10,400 bases of DNA from Actinomycetes bacterium (GTDB taxonomy: Bacteria; Actinomycetota; Actinomycetes; Actinomycetales; Cellulomonadaceae), in NCBI GenBank assembly GCA_023389545.1, contig JAEWEI010000459.1:1-10400 (forward strand), in the 5' to 3' direction. The notes beneath the pieces were generated by a model that was given only the letters and a program-made list of their open reading frames with translations, had not been told where the DNA came from and ran no database searches. Of this stretch, positions 1-5,833 are shown in pieces. Each line of letters begins with the position of its first letter. Within the stretch, counting starts at the first letter, position 1. A program made the position numbers and the translations under genes.

Positions 1-122
1 GCCCAGGCCGGCTCGCGTGCGCCATGCGACCAGCCTCAGCGTCATCGTCCATCGCGCACCCCCCGCGCCCGCGCCCCAGACGCGGTTCCCCCTGCCTCCA
101 GGAGAACTCACGCGAGCGGATG

Positions 123-163
123 CGGCCTGCGCAGCGGGGTCCGGATCACGCTGCCGCAGGTCG
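123..163 (-). terminator. Imperfect hairpin after the amidohydrolase gene
   Basis: Bases 126-136 pair with 149-160 in an 11-bp stem with one bulged base, and can be extended outward to 123/163 with one G-T pair. The loop is about 12 bases. It begins just past the minus-strand stop codon at 169-171. There is no T-run, which is common for high-GC terminators. The role as terminator is inferred from position and symmetry only. The rest of 1-168 holds nothing I can support as a gene. Confidence 0.4.
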
Positions 164-168
164 GGGCG

Positions 169-1410
169 TCAGCCGCGGAACCGCTCCGCGCGCTCCACGA
201 CCCGGCCGGTGCGGGACGCCTCATCCCACTGGTAGACGGTGGCGCCGGAGATGAGCACCCGCTCGGCGCGGGACGTGAGGTCGAGCGGGTCTCCGGACCA
301 GACCACCACGTCGCCGTCCAGCCCTGGCGCGAGCGAGCCAATCCGGTCCTCGAGGCCGAAGAACGACGCGGGGTTGACGGTCAACGCCTCGAGCGCCGTC
401 TGGCGTGGCAGCCCGTCCTTGACGGCCAGCGCCGCCTGGTGGACCAGGAAGTTGATCGGCACGACGGGGTGGTCGGTGGTGATCGCCACCCGCACGCCGG
501 CCGCGGCGATGGTGGCCAGGTTGGCGATCGCCCGATCCCGCAGTTCGACCTTGGAGCGGCTGGTGAGCATCGGGCCGAAGATCACGGGCACGTCGCGCTC
601 GGCGAGCACGTCCGCGATCTTGTGCGCCTCGGTGCCGTGGTTGACCACCAGGCGGTAGCCGAACTCGTCGGCGAGGCGCAGGGCCGTCGCGATGTCGTCG
701 TGGCGGTGGGTGTGCTGGTCCCAGACGAGCTCGCCGTCGAGCACCCGGGCGAGGACCTCCAGGGCCAGGTCGACGGCGAACGGCTCGTCCTTCGCGGCGG
801 CGGCCGCCCGGGCCGCCCGGTAGTCCTGCGCGCGGGTGAACGCCTCCCGGATGACCAGGGCGACGCCGAGCCGGGTCGAGGGGAGCTGCTTCTTGTCCCC
901 GTAGACCCGCTTGGGGTTCTCCCCGAGCGCCGACTTGACGCTGACGGAGCCGCTGATCACCTGCTCGTCGACGGTCCGACCGCCCCAGGCTTTGAGCGCC
1001 ACGCTCTGCCCGCCGATGGGGTTGCCCGATCCCGGCTTGACGACGATGGCTGTCACTCCGCCCGTCAGCGCGTCGCGGAACCCCTCGTCGTCGATGTCGA
1101 TCGCGTCGATGGCCCGCACGGCGGCCTGGTTGGGGCCCGTCATCTCGTTGACGTCGTTGCCCTCGACCCCGACGCCCTCCTCGGAGATCCCCACGTGGCC
1201 GTGCCCCTCGACGAAGCCCGGAAGGACCCAGCGGCCCGTCGCGTCCACGACTTCGGCCTCGGGGGGGATGGGCACGTCGGCGCCGACGGCCACGATGCGC
1301 CCGTCCTCGATCAGCACGACGCCACGCTCGATTGGCGGGGCGGACACCGGGACGACGAGGCCCCCGGTCACGGCGACGACGGGTCGGGAGGGGCGCGGCT
1401 GTGAGTTCAT
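169..1410 (-). CDS. Metal-dependent amidohydrolase, imidazolonepropionase-like
   Basis: A 413-residue cytoplasmic hydrolase of the amidohydrolase superfamily (imidazolonepropionase-like or prolidase-like branch). The N-terminal beta-sandwich strand (residues 10-62) leads into the metal site PGFVEGHGHVG, with His70 and His72. Lys125 in VVKPGSGNPIGGQ fits the metal-bridging lysine seen in this branch. His235 (HTHRHDD), His258 (NHGTEAHK) and Asp313 (TTDHP) complete the expected metal set. The C-terminal part (about 340-395) carries the usual NPA and DGDVVVW motifs. No signal peptide is visible. The frame stays open upstream to 1617, but the ATG at 1410 gives the family-like N terminus and sits 6 bases after a TACCGT box, so I chose it. 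There is no Shine-Dalgarno sequence, which suggests a leaderless transcript. The substrate cannot be read from the sequence; an N-acyl amino acid, dipeptide or cyclic amide is possible. The family call is firm. Confidence 0.9.
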   Translation of the reverse strand: MNSQPRPSRPVVAVTGGLVVPVSAPPIERGVVLIEDGRIVAVGADVPIPPEAEVVDATGRWVLPGFVEGHGHVGISEEGVGVEGNDVNEMTGPNQAAVRAIDAIDIDDEGFRDALTGGVTAIVVKPGSGNPIGGQSVALKAWGGRTVDEQVISGSVSVKSALGENPKRVYGDKKQLPSTRLGVALVIREAFTRAQDYRAARAAAAAKDEPFAVDLALEVLARVLDGELVWDQHTHRHDDIATALRLADEFGYRLVVNHGTEAHKIADVLAERDVPVIFGPMLTSRSKVELRDRAIANLATIAAAGVRVAITTDHPVVPINFLVHQAALAVKDGLPRQTALEALTVNPASFFGLEDRIGSLAPGLDGDVVVWSGDPLDLTSRAERVLISGATVYQWDEASRTGRVVERAERFRG

Positions 1411-1416
1411 CGGTCC

Positions 1417-1422
1417 ACGGTA
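1417..1422 (-). promoter_or_regulatory. Candidate -10 box of a leaderless amidohydrolase transcript
   Basis: Read on the minus strand, TACCGT is followed by exactly 6 bases and then the ATG at 1410. This would put the transcript start at or next to the start codon. No convincing -35 hexamer is seen. This is an inference from spacing; the same arrangement occurs at two other genes in the window. Confidence 0.4.
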
Positions 1423-1493
1423 CGGCGCGTCCCGCGGCCGGCCGAGGCCGACGTCACACCGCGCGCGGTCGTGGGAGGGGCATGACGCAGGCG

Positions 1494-1578
1494 TACCCTT
1501 CAAGCACGGATCCCTCTGGACGCGGCGGCCCCCTCGCCGCGGGGCTCCGCTCTGCAACGACACCCGGGCCCCGCCCGG
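1494..1578 (+). promoter_or_regulatory. Possible promoter and hairpin leader of the DUF5994-like gene
   Basis: TACCCT at 1494-1499 could be a -10 box, though no good -35 is seen. Downstream are two perfect hairpins: 1521-1527 with 1535-1541 (7 bp, 7-base loop) and 1564-1569 with 1573-1578 (6 bp, 3-base loop). The second covers the first two bases of the GGAG at 1577-1580, the only Shine-Dalgarno-like sequence before the ATG at 1592. In DNA this rich in G and C, short hairpins arise often, so the regulatory role is a guess. Confidence 0.25.
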
Positions 1579-1591
1579 AGTCTGGTGACTC

Positions 1592-2089
1592 ATGAGCATC
1601 AGCTCGCCTGCACGCACCCGTCAGTCCCACCGCGTTCCCGCGTCCCCGCTATGCGTCCATCCCGACTCGTGGTTCGGCTCGACGCCGGCCCACCCGGAGT
1701 CGGCCGTGCGGCTGGAGCTGGCCTCTGGCGCCTCCGCCAGCCCTGTCGGTGGCGCGTGGTGGCCGTGGAGCAGGAACCTCGCCGCCCAGGCGCCGCAGCT
1801 GCTCACCGCGGTGGGCTCGGCTTGCGGCTCGCGCGTGGTGCACGTGGTGTACGACCGTGGGAGCTGGGGGCCTGTCCCGCACCGCCTGCCGGTGGGCGAC
1901 AGGTACGTCAAATGCGGGTGGTTCGACTTGGCGGACCCGCACCAGGTGTCGCTGCGGTTGTACGACGGCCGGCGGCTGGTCCTCTTGGTGGTCCCGCCGG
2001 ACACGGGCAGGCGCACGGCGCTGCGCGCGATGCACCAGGCGGCAGACCCCCACAACCGGCTCTCCCCCGGGCAGATCCTTCCCCGCTGA
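1592..2089 (+). CDS. DUF5994-like protein of unknown function
   Basis: A 165-residue soluble protein. It resembles, from memory, the actinobacterial DUF5994 family. The cues are the GAWWPWSRNLAAQ core near residue 53, a following helix ending in a valine-rich strand (RVVHVVYDRGSW), the central strand with VKCGWFDLADPH near residue 104, and the LLVVPPDTGR motif at about 130-140 before a C-terminal helix and the ILPR end. No catalytic residues or membrane segments are evident. The first 30 or so residues are low in complexity and probably disordered. The ATG at 1592 is the only ATG in frame ahead of the conserved core, but its GGAG lies a rather long 11 bases upstream. The gene diverges from the amidohydrolase and reads toward the cold-shock gene 183 bases downstream. 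No terminator is seen between them. I know of no assigned function for the family. Confidence 0.75.
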   Translation: MSISSPARTRQSHRVPASPLCVHPDSWFGSTPAHPESAVRLELASGASASPVGGAWWPWSRNLAAQAPQLLTAVGSACGSRVVHVVYDRGSWGPVPHRLPVGDRYVKCGWFDLADPHQVSLRLYDGRRLVLLVVPPDTGRRTALRAMHQAADPHNRLSPGQILPR

Positions 2090-2098
2090 CCTGGGACT

Positions 2099-2128
2099 CT
2101 GGCACCGGCAGCGCAAGTCGTGTACTGT
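2099..2128 (+). promoter_or_regulatory. Candidate cspA promoter
   Basis: CTGGCA (2099-2104, four of six bases matching TTGACA) and TACTGT (2123-2128, keeping the T, A and final T of a -10 box) are separated by 18 bases. The predicted start near 2135 gives a leader of about 138 bases before the ATG at 2273. Other pairings in the region were weaker. The site is inferred and not shown by experiment. Confidence 0.4.
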
Positions 2129-2134
2129 GACAAA

Positions 2135-2272
2135 GGATTTGCAGTGCTTGGATGTCATTATTCGTGCCGGTTCACGGCACGCGTTCCCACAAGGGGCGGA
2201 CGACGAACACCGTAATCACCTGGTCCCGTTAATTCTGCGGGGTCGTCCGTCTTACCTCTTGAGGAGAACAAC
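2135..2272 (+). promoter_or_regulatory. Structured 5' leader of cspA
   Basis: The stretch between the predicted transcript start and the cold-shock gene can form several helices. Bases 2163-2169 pair perfectly with 2175-2181 around a 5-base loop. Bases 2197-2204 pair perfectly with 2242-2249, and the helix extends to 2193/2253 with one G-C and three G-U pairs, giving 12 pairs. Inside it, 2225-2228 pairs with 2238-2241, directly stacked on the outer helix. Just downstream, CCT (2255-2257) can pair with AGG (2262-2264) across a CTTG loop, which would hide part of the GAGGAG Shine-Dalgarno (2261-2266). Long folding leaders control cold-shock genes in enteric bacteria. This leader shares no obvious sequence with those, so a similar role is inferred. 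Confidence 0.5.
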
Positions 2273-2476
2273 ATGGCTACTGGCACCGTGAAGTGGTTCA
2301 ACGCCGAAAAGGGCTTCGGCTTCATCGCCCCCGACGACGGCGGCGCCGACGTCTTCGCGCACTACTCGGCCATCGCGAGCAGCGGCTACCGCTCGCTCGA
2401 CGAGAACCAGAAGGTGCAGTTCGACGTCACGCAGGGCCCCAAGGGCCCGCAGGCCGAGAACATCACGCCGCTCTGA
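2273..2476 (+). CDS. cspA: Cold-shock protein, CspA family
   Basis: A 67-residue single cold-shock (OB-fold) domain, the normal full length for the family. These proteins bind single-stranded RNA and DNA without strong sequence preference, melt RNA structure, and act as cytoplasmic RNA chaperones, often in cold or on growth restart. The start [14 protein letters not shown] is typical. RNP1 is KGFGFI (residues 13-18) and RNP2 is VFAHY (27-31); the aromatic residues Trp8, Phe15, Phe17, Phe28 and His30 form the nucleic-acid surface. Ala29 replaces the more common valine. The ATG is set by a strong GAGGAG six bases upstream. The gene stands alone, with its own promoter-like site and a strong terminator. 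The sequence does not say whether this copy is cold-induced or constitutive; many actinobacteria carry several paralogues. Confidence 0.97.
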   Translation: MATGTVKWFNAEKGFGFIAPDDGGADVFAHYSAIASSGYRSLDENQKVQFDVTQGPKGPQAENITPL

Positions 2477-2494
2477 TCGAGCGCGCCTGACTCA

Positions 2495-2532
2495 CAAGAA
2501 CGCCCCGGCCGGGAACGGCCGGGGCGTTCTTG
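2495..2532. terminator. Strong bidirectional terminator hairpin after cspA
   Basis: A perfect 17-bp inverted repeat (2495-2511 with 2516-2532) encloses a GGAA loop. The outer five pairs on each side are CAAGA/TCTTG, so transcripts from either strand carry a short U-containing 3' arm, though not a full U-run. It lies 18 bases after the cspA stop and 15 bases beyond the stop of the convergent gene. It very likely ends both transcripts. Confidence 0.85.
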
Positions 2533-2547
2533 CGTCCCTGACACGCC

Positions 2548-3057
2548 TCAGTCGCCCGCGCCCGTCGACGCGGCGGCTTGCGCAGGCGCGTCCCAGAGCC
2601 TGATCTGACGGCGCTGCCCCTCCAGCAGGTCGGCGGCGTCGATCGTCACCTCGATGATCTCTCCCCCGCCCCGGATGCTGACCACAAGGTCGTGATCTGG
2701 CGAGGCGGGCGCCAGGCGCATCAGCCACGACGACCGGGCCGACGTCCGGGAGACCCCACGCACCGAGCGCGGCTCATGCACCGGCGTCGCGAGCGCCAGC
2801 CCGGGCTGCCGGGCCAGGACAACGACGCTGTGCTCGGACGGGTCCTCGCCCGGCTCCCCCGTGAGGATCTGCACATCCGTCGCCCGGATCGGCGACCCCG
2901 GCGGCTCGAGCACGATCACCAGGTACTCCACCTGGGCGTTCCACACCCACACCGGCCCCACCACGTAGGACATCCCCTCGATCTGCCCCGCGAGCTGAAC
3001 CCGCGCGACACATCCCGGCACCACCGTCTCAGCCGGCTCCAACTCGTCGTCGTCCAC
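2548..3057 (-). CDS. Hypothetical protein, probably beta-rich
   Basis: I do not recognise this protein. From the chosen GTG at 3057 it has 169 residues. It begins with an acidic stretch (DDDELEPAE). A run of beta-strand-like segments follows: VARVQLAG, MSYVVGPVWVW, VEYLVIVLEPPG, HSVVVLARQ, WLMRLAP, HDLVVSIRGGG and EIIEVTIDAADLL. A short alanine-rich tail ends it. No signal peptide, membrane helix, cysteine pair or catalytic motif stands out. The frame stays open to 3132 (a TTG) with an alternative GTG at 3105, but neither has a ribosome site; the GTG at 3057 has G-rich Shine-Dalgarno-like sequence just upstream, so I prefer it with moderate confidence. The gene converges on cspA and diverges from the S4-domain gene. 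The strand is chosen because this reading gives regular strands and amphipathic spacing, while the overlapping plus-strand frames are arginine- and proline-rich noise. Confidence 0.6.
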   Translation of the reverse strand: MDDDELEPAETVVPGCVARVQLAGQIEGMSYVVGPVWVWNAQVEYLVIVLEPPGSPIRATDVQILTGEPGEDPSEHSVVVLARQPGLALATPVHEPRSVRGVSRTSARSSWLMRLAPASPDHDLVVSIRGGGEIIEVTIDAADLLEGQRRQIRLWDAPAQAAASTGAGD

Positions 3058-3161
3058 CGCGCCCCCGTCCCTCGCCCCCTCGGCGGACAACCGCCCCTGC
3101 TCCACCGAACACCGGGGGGCGACGGGCGGCAACCGGTCGACAGCGGGTGGACACCGGCGGG

Positions 3162-3180
3162 CCAGCGGGGCGCCCGCTGG
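3162..3180. promoter_or_regulatory. 19-bp palindrome at the hslR-like promoter (candidate operator)
   Basis: CCAGCGGG (3162-3169) and CCCGCTGG (3173-3180) form a perfect 8-bp inverted repeat around a 3-base centre. A further direct copy of the half site, CAGCGGG, lies at 3141-3147. The dyad sits where the -35 element of the TACAGT promoter should be, so a bound protein could block polymerase. It could also be a chance GC palindrome. Confidence 0.35.
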
Positions 3181-3191
3181 GCCACGACGCC

Positions 3192-3197
3192 TACAGT
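3192..3197 (+). promoter_or_regulatory. Candidate -10 box of a leaderless hslR-like transcript
   Basis: TACAGT is followed by 6 bases and then the ATG at 3204, so transcription would start at the start codon. No Shine-Dalgarno sequence lies ahead of the ATG, which agrees with a leaderless message. No TTGACA-like -35 is seen; that position is occupied by the 3162-3180 palindrome. Confidence 0.5.
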
Positions 3198-3203
3198 CGG
3201 GGC

Positions 3204-3584
3204 ATGAGCATCACCCCGAGCGCGGAGTCGACCCGCCTCGACCGCTGGCTGTGGTGCGCGCGGTTGTTCCGCACGCGCGCGCTCGCGGCGGCCGCCTGCA
3301 GGTCGGGCCATGTGCGGATCAACGGCGCCCATGCCAAGGCGGCGTCCACCGTCCGGGCCTCCGACGAGATCCGGGTGCGGGGCGACGGCCGCGAGCGGAT
3401 CGTCGTGGTCACGCAGGTCATCGTGAGGCGCGTCGGCGCCGGGGTGGCCGCCGAGTGCTACGACGACCACACCCCGCCGCCCCCGCCGCCCGAGGAGACA
3501 CCGGGGGTGCCGGTCCGCGACCGCGGCGCCGGGCGGCCCACCAAGCGTGAGCGACGACTGCTCGAGCAACTCCGCGGCCGCTGA
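3204..3584 (+). CDS. hslR: S4-domain RNA-binding protein, Hsp15 (HslR) type
   Basis: A 126-residue basic cytoplasmic protein. Residues 11-65 form an S4 RNA-binding domain: [19 protein letters not shown] is the typical first helix pair of Hsp15, followed by [14 protein letters not shown] and the strand SDEIRVR. In E. coli, Hsp15 binds 50S subunits that carry a stalled nascent chain bound to tRNA and helps to recycle them. The C-terminal region holds six consecutive prolines (91-96), an acidic patch, and then a basic [17 protein letters not shown] tail also seen in this family. The ATG at 3204 is preferred over the upstream ATG at 3147 because the family starts just before the RLDRWL motif and because of the TACAGT box. 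The gene is single, 176 bases ahead of luxS. The family is certain, but orthology to E. coli HslR is less so. Confidence 0.88.
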   Translation: MSITPSAESTRLDRWLWCARLFRTRALAAAACRSGHVRINGAHAKAASTVRASDEIRVRGDGRERIVVVTQVIVRRVGAGVAAECYDDHTPPPPPPEETPGVPVRDRGAGRPTKRERRLLEQLRGR

Positions 3585-3613
3585 CAGGCGCCGCGGGGCG
3601 CCGCGCGGTGACG

Positions 3614-3619
3614 GACAAT
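3614..3619 (+). promoter_or_regulatory. Weak candidate -10 box for the luxS operon
   Basis: GACAAT matches four of six bases of TATAAT and lies in the non-coding gap before luxS. It would give a leader of about 135 bases. No -35 hexamer is visible at the right distance, so this is only the best site on offer. Confidence 0.25.
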
Positions 3620-3708
3620 GGACCCGGTCGCGGCGCCCGCCGCCGGCCATGCGCGCCGGGTCGCTCGATCTGGGGCGCCGTCCGTGGAATCCTCGAGGCG
3701 ATCCCGGG

Positions 3709-3727
3709 GTTCTCGTCCCACGAGAGC
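3709..3727 (+). promoter_or_regulatory. Hairpin in the luxS leader
   Basis: GTTCTCGT (3709-3716) pairs with ACGAGAGC (3720-3727) in an 8-bp stem with one T-G pair and a 3-base loop, 33 bases before the luxS start codon. The region does not resemble the SAH or SAM riboswitch consensus that I can recall. The hairpin may influence translation or simply be chance. Confidence 0.3.
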
Positions 3728-3760
3728 ACCGTCCTTTGCCCGACGAGCAGAAGGCCCACT

Positions 3761-4228
3761 GTGAACCAGCCCCGCATGAACGTCGAGTCCTTCAACCTCG
3801 ACCACCGCACCGTCGCCGCCCCCTACGTGCGGCTCGCCGACACGAAGGTCCTCCCCGGCGGGGACGTCATCACCAAGTACGACGTGCGGTTCTGCCAGCC
3901 GAACGTCGACCACCTGGAGATGCCGTCGCTGCACTCGCTCGAGCACCTCATGGCGGAGCACTCGCGCAACCACAGCGACCGGGTCATCGACATCTCGCCG
4001 ATGGGCTGCCAGACGGGCTTCTACGTGATCCTGCAGGGCGAGTGGGAGTACGACGCAGTGCTCGACCTGGTGCAGGCCACTCTCGAGGACGTCCTCGCGG
4101 CCACCGAGGTGCCCGCCGCGAACGAGGTGCAGTGCGGCTGGGCGGCGAGCCACACGCTCACGGGCGCGCAGGCCGTCGCGCGCGACTTCCTCGCGAAGCG
4201 GGACGAGTGGGCCCAGGTGACCGCATGA
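3761..4228 (+). CDS. luxS: S-ribosylhomocysteine lyase LuxS
   Basis: A 155-residue cytoplasmic metalloenzyme that splits S-ribosylhomocysteine into homocysteine and 4,5-dihydroxy-2,3-pentanedione, the precursor of autoinducer-2. The metal site HSLEH gives His58, Glu61 and His62; Cys125 in ANEVQCG is the third ligand, and Cys83 in [10 protein letters not shown] is the catalytic cysteine. The N-terminal block [19 protein letters not shown] also fits. The start is the GTG at 3761, with AAGG six bases upstream; the ATG at 3776 would cut into the expected N terminus, while the open frame from 3608 adds unrelated arginine-rich residues. The loop between His62 and Cys83 is five residues shorter than I recall for Bacillus subtilis LuxS. 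Its stop overlaps the nucleosidase start (ATGA), so the two are translationally coupled. Whether AI-2 is used as a signal here is unknown; recycling alone is enough to explain the gene. Confidence 0.96.
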   Translation: MNQPRMNVESFNLDHRTVAAPYVRLADTKVLPGGDVITKYDVRFCQPNVDHLEMPSLHSLEHLMAEHSRNHSDRVIDISPMGCQTGFYVILQGEWEYDAVLDLVQATLEDVLAATEVPAANEVQCGWAASHTLTGAQAVARDFLAKRDEWAQVTA

Positions 4229-4932
4229 TCGCGATCGACGCCATCATCGTCACGGCGATGCCGGACGAGTCGGCGCCGTTCGTCGAGCGCGCCGACTTCG
4301 TGGGGCAGCCCGCGCAGGTCGGGCACGCGGTGCACCGGGCACTGTCATTCGACGGGCACGGCGTGCTGCTCGTGCAGTGCGGCATCGGCTTGGTCAACGC
4401 CGCGACAGCGGCCGCCGTCGCCCTCAACGGCACCAAGGCGCACGTGCTGATCAGCGCCGGCTCGGCCGGTGGCATCGGCGCGACAGTGCAGGTCGGCGAC
4501 GTGGTGGTCGGCTCCGAGTATGTGTACTCCGGCGCTGACGCACGGGCCTTCGGCTACACGCTCGGCCAGGTGCCGGGTATGCCTGCCGTGTACGCGGGAG
4601 ACGACGCGCTGCTCAAGACGGCCGCGAACGCCGACGTGCCGGACCTTCGCGTCCTGACCGGGACCATGATCTCGGGTGACACGTTCATCGACGCGACGAT
4701 GGTCGACGCGATCCGCGCGTCCTTCCCCGACGCGCTCTCCACCGACATGGAGTCGGCCGCACTCGCGCAGACCGCCCACCTGTACGGGACGCCGTTCCTC
4801 TCGGTGCGCGGCATCTCCGACCTGTGCGGGCCCGCGGCGGACTCGGACTTCCTGCAGCACGTGGACGACGCCGCCGAGCGCTCGGCGCGGGTGGTCATCA
4901 ACTCGCTGGCGGAGATCACCTCGCGGTACTGA
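4225..4932 (+). CDS. mtnN: 5'-methylthioadenosine/S-adenosylhomocysteine nucleosidase
   Basis: A 235-residue cytoplasmic enzyme, close to the usual 230 or so. It removes adenine from S-adenosylhomocysteine and methylthioadenosine, giving the S-ribosylhomocysteine that LuxS uses. Phosphorylase-superfamily motifs are present: AMPDES near the N terminus puts Glu15 at the position of catalytic Glu12 in E. coli Pfs. The glycine-rich SAGSAGGI lies at 78-85. [11 protein letters not shown] gives Met175 and Glu176, which contact the ribose, and SVRGISD gives the adenine-binding Asp199. The start ATG lies inside the luxS stop and has AGGTGA four bases upstream, within luxS. The overlap and the matched substrates make this a two-gene operon. 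Homology alone cannot separate MTA from SAH preference, but pairing with luxS favours an SAH role. Confidence 0.95.
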   Translation: MIAIDAIIVTAMPDESAPFVERADFVGQPAQVGHAVHRALSFDGHGVLLVQCGIGLVNAATAAAVALNGTKAHVLISAGSAGGIGATVQVGDVVVGSEYVYSGADARAFGYTLGQVPGMPAVYAGDDALLKTAANADVPDLRVLTGTMISGDTFIDATMVDAIRASFPDALSTDMESAALAQTAHLYGTPFLSVRGISDLCGPAADSDFLQHVDDAAERSARVVINSLAEITSRY

Positions 4933-4951
4933 CCGACACGGGCGCGGTCAG
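4929..4951. terminator. Inverted repeat spanning both stop codons of mtnN and the phzF-like gene
   Basis: CTGACCG (4929-4935) and CGGTCAG (4945-4951) form a 7-bp perfect hairpin with a 9-base loop. The left arm contains the mtnN stop codon and the right arm the stop codon of the convergent PhzF-family gene. The gap between the genes is only 15 bases, so this may serve as a compact two-way terminator. There is no T-run. Confidence 0.45.
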
Positions 4952-5793
4952 ATCCGGACGACGCCCTCCACACAGCCCACGCAGTCGCCACCGACCCAGA
5001 CGTCCTGCCCATCCGCCTGCACGTGCACGCGCCCGTCGCGCTGCAACGCCGTGCCCTGGCGCACCCGGTAGGACGACGGGGCGAGCCCCGCGCCGATGAG
5101 CCACTGGCCGAACGCGGCGTTGAGGCTGCCCGTGACCGGGTCCTCGACGACACCCAGCTCGGGGATGAACGCCCGCACCTCGAAGTCGACCTCCGGGTCG
5201 CCGCGGTGCGGGCCGATCACCCCGAGCGGGGTGTCGCCCATCGCGGCGACGTCGGGGGCGAGTCCCAGCACCGTGTCCGCGGAGTCGAGCAGCAGCCCGG
5301 CCCACCCGGGCCCGTTGTCGACCCACTGGTGGCCCCGCACCTGCTGGGCGCTGAGCCCCAGGCTCGCGACGGCCCGCCGCAGGGTGTGCTCGTCCAGCGG
5401 GCCCGTGCGCAGCAGTGGCGGGGCGGCGAACGCCAAGCGGGGGCCCGTCCGACGGATCCGCACGAGGCCCGCCTCGCACTCCTGCACCACGACGCCGTCG
5501 TGCTGCGAGCAGCCGCCCGCCGCGAGCCACGCGTGGCATGAGCCGAGCGTGGGGTGCCCCGCGAACGGCAGCTCGCCTCCGGGGGTGAAGATCCGCAGCC
5601 GGTAGTCGGCGGCCGGGTCGGTGGGCGGCAGCACGAAGGTCGTCTCCGACAGGTTGGTCCAGCGGGCGAACGCCGCCATGTCGGCGTCGGAGATCCCCCG
5701 GGCGTCGAGGACGACGGCCACCGGGTTGCCCTGGAACGGCGCGGCGGTGAACACGTCGACCTGGGCGAAGGGACGATCTGAGGCGAGGGCCAT
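4948..5793 (-). CDS. PhzF family isomerase-like protein
   Basis: A 281-residue protein of the PhzF fold, related to diaminopimelate epimerase, with two similar halves. The N terminus FAQVDVFTAAPFQGNPVAVV is characteristic. Glu50 in TNLSETTFV corresponds to the catalytic glutamate (Glu45) of phenazine PhzF. His80 in LPFAGHPTLG and Asp218 in EDPVTGS match the other conserved active-site positions. The second half ends at GGDCVGCVEG, with a CxxC of no known role. Phenazine PhzF isomerises a dihydro-hydroxyanthranilate, but most family members sit outside phenazine clusters and their substrates are unknown; no other phenazine gene is present here, so I do not call it phenazine biosynthesis. The ATG at 5793 is the natural start, without a clear Shine-Dalgarno. 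It lies 40 bases after the RibD-C-like gene on the same strand and may be co-transcribed. Confidence 0.9.
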   Translation of the reverse strand: MALASDRPFAQVDVFTAAPFQGNPVAVVLDARGISDADMAAFARWTNLSETTFVLPPTDPAADYRLRIFTPGGELPFAGHPTLGSCHAWLAAGGCSQHDGVVVQECEAGLVRIRRTGPRLAFAAPPLLRTGPLDEHTLRRAVASLGLSAQQVRGHQWVDNGPGWAGLLLDSADTVLGLAPDVAAMGDTPLGVIGPHRGDPEVDFEVRAFIPELGVVEDPVTGSLNAAFGQWLIGAGLAPSSYRVRQGTALQRDGRVHVQADGQDVWVGGDCVGCVEGVVRI

Positions 5794-5833
5794 GCCACGT
5801 ACCGTGCCACACGCCGGGCCGTGCTGGCGCGGA

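Noticed and set aside
1..45. A minus-strand reading from an ATG at 45, giving MTLRLVAWRTRAGLG before the window edge.
   Set aside because: It could be the start of the next gene, but only 15 residues are visible, there is no good ribosome site, and another ATG frame overlaps. Too little to call.
439..1404. A 321-residue plus-strand frame opposite the amidohydrolase.
   Set aside because: Low-complexity Asp, Gly, Val, Arg composition and no motifs, while the minus strand carries a complete set of metal-binding residues.
2578..3207. A 209-residue plus-strand frame opposite the hypothetical gene.
   Set aside because: Composition is dominated by Arg, Pro and His with no strand or helix pattern. 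The minus-strand reading looks more like a folded protein.
3587..3605. Repeated GGCGCCGCG after the Hsp15-like gene as a terminator.
   Set aside because: The self-complementary GC blocks can pair, but there is no T-run and such blocks are common in this DNA. Not strong enough to list.
4948..5793. Phenazine biosynthesis cluster suggested by the PhzF-family gene.
   Set aside because: No other phenazine gene is in the window, and most PhzF relatives are not in such clusters.
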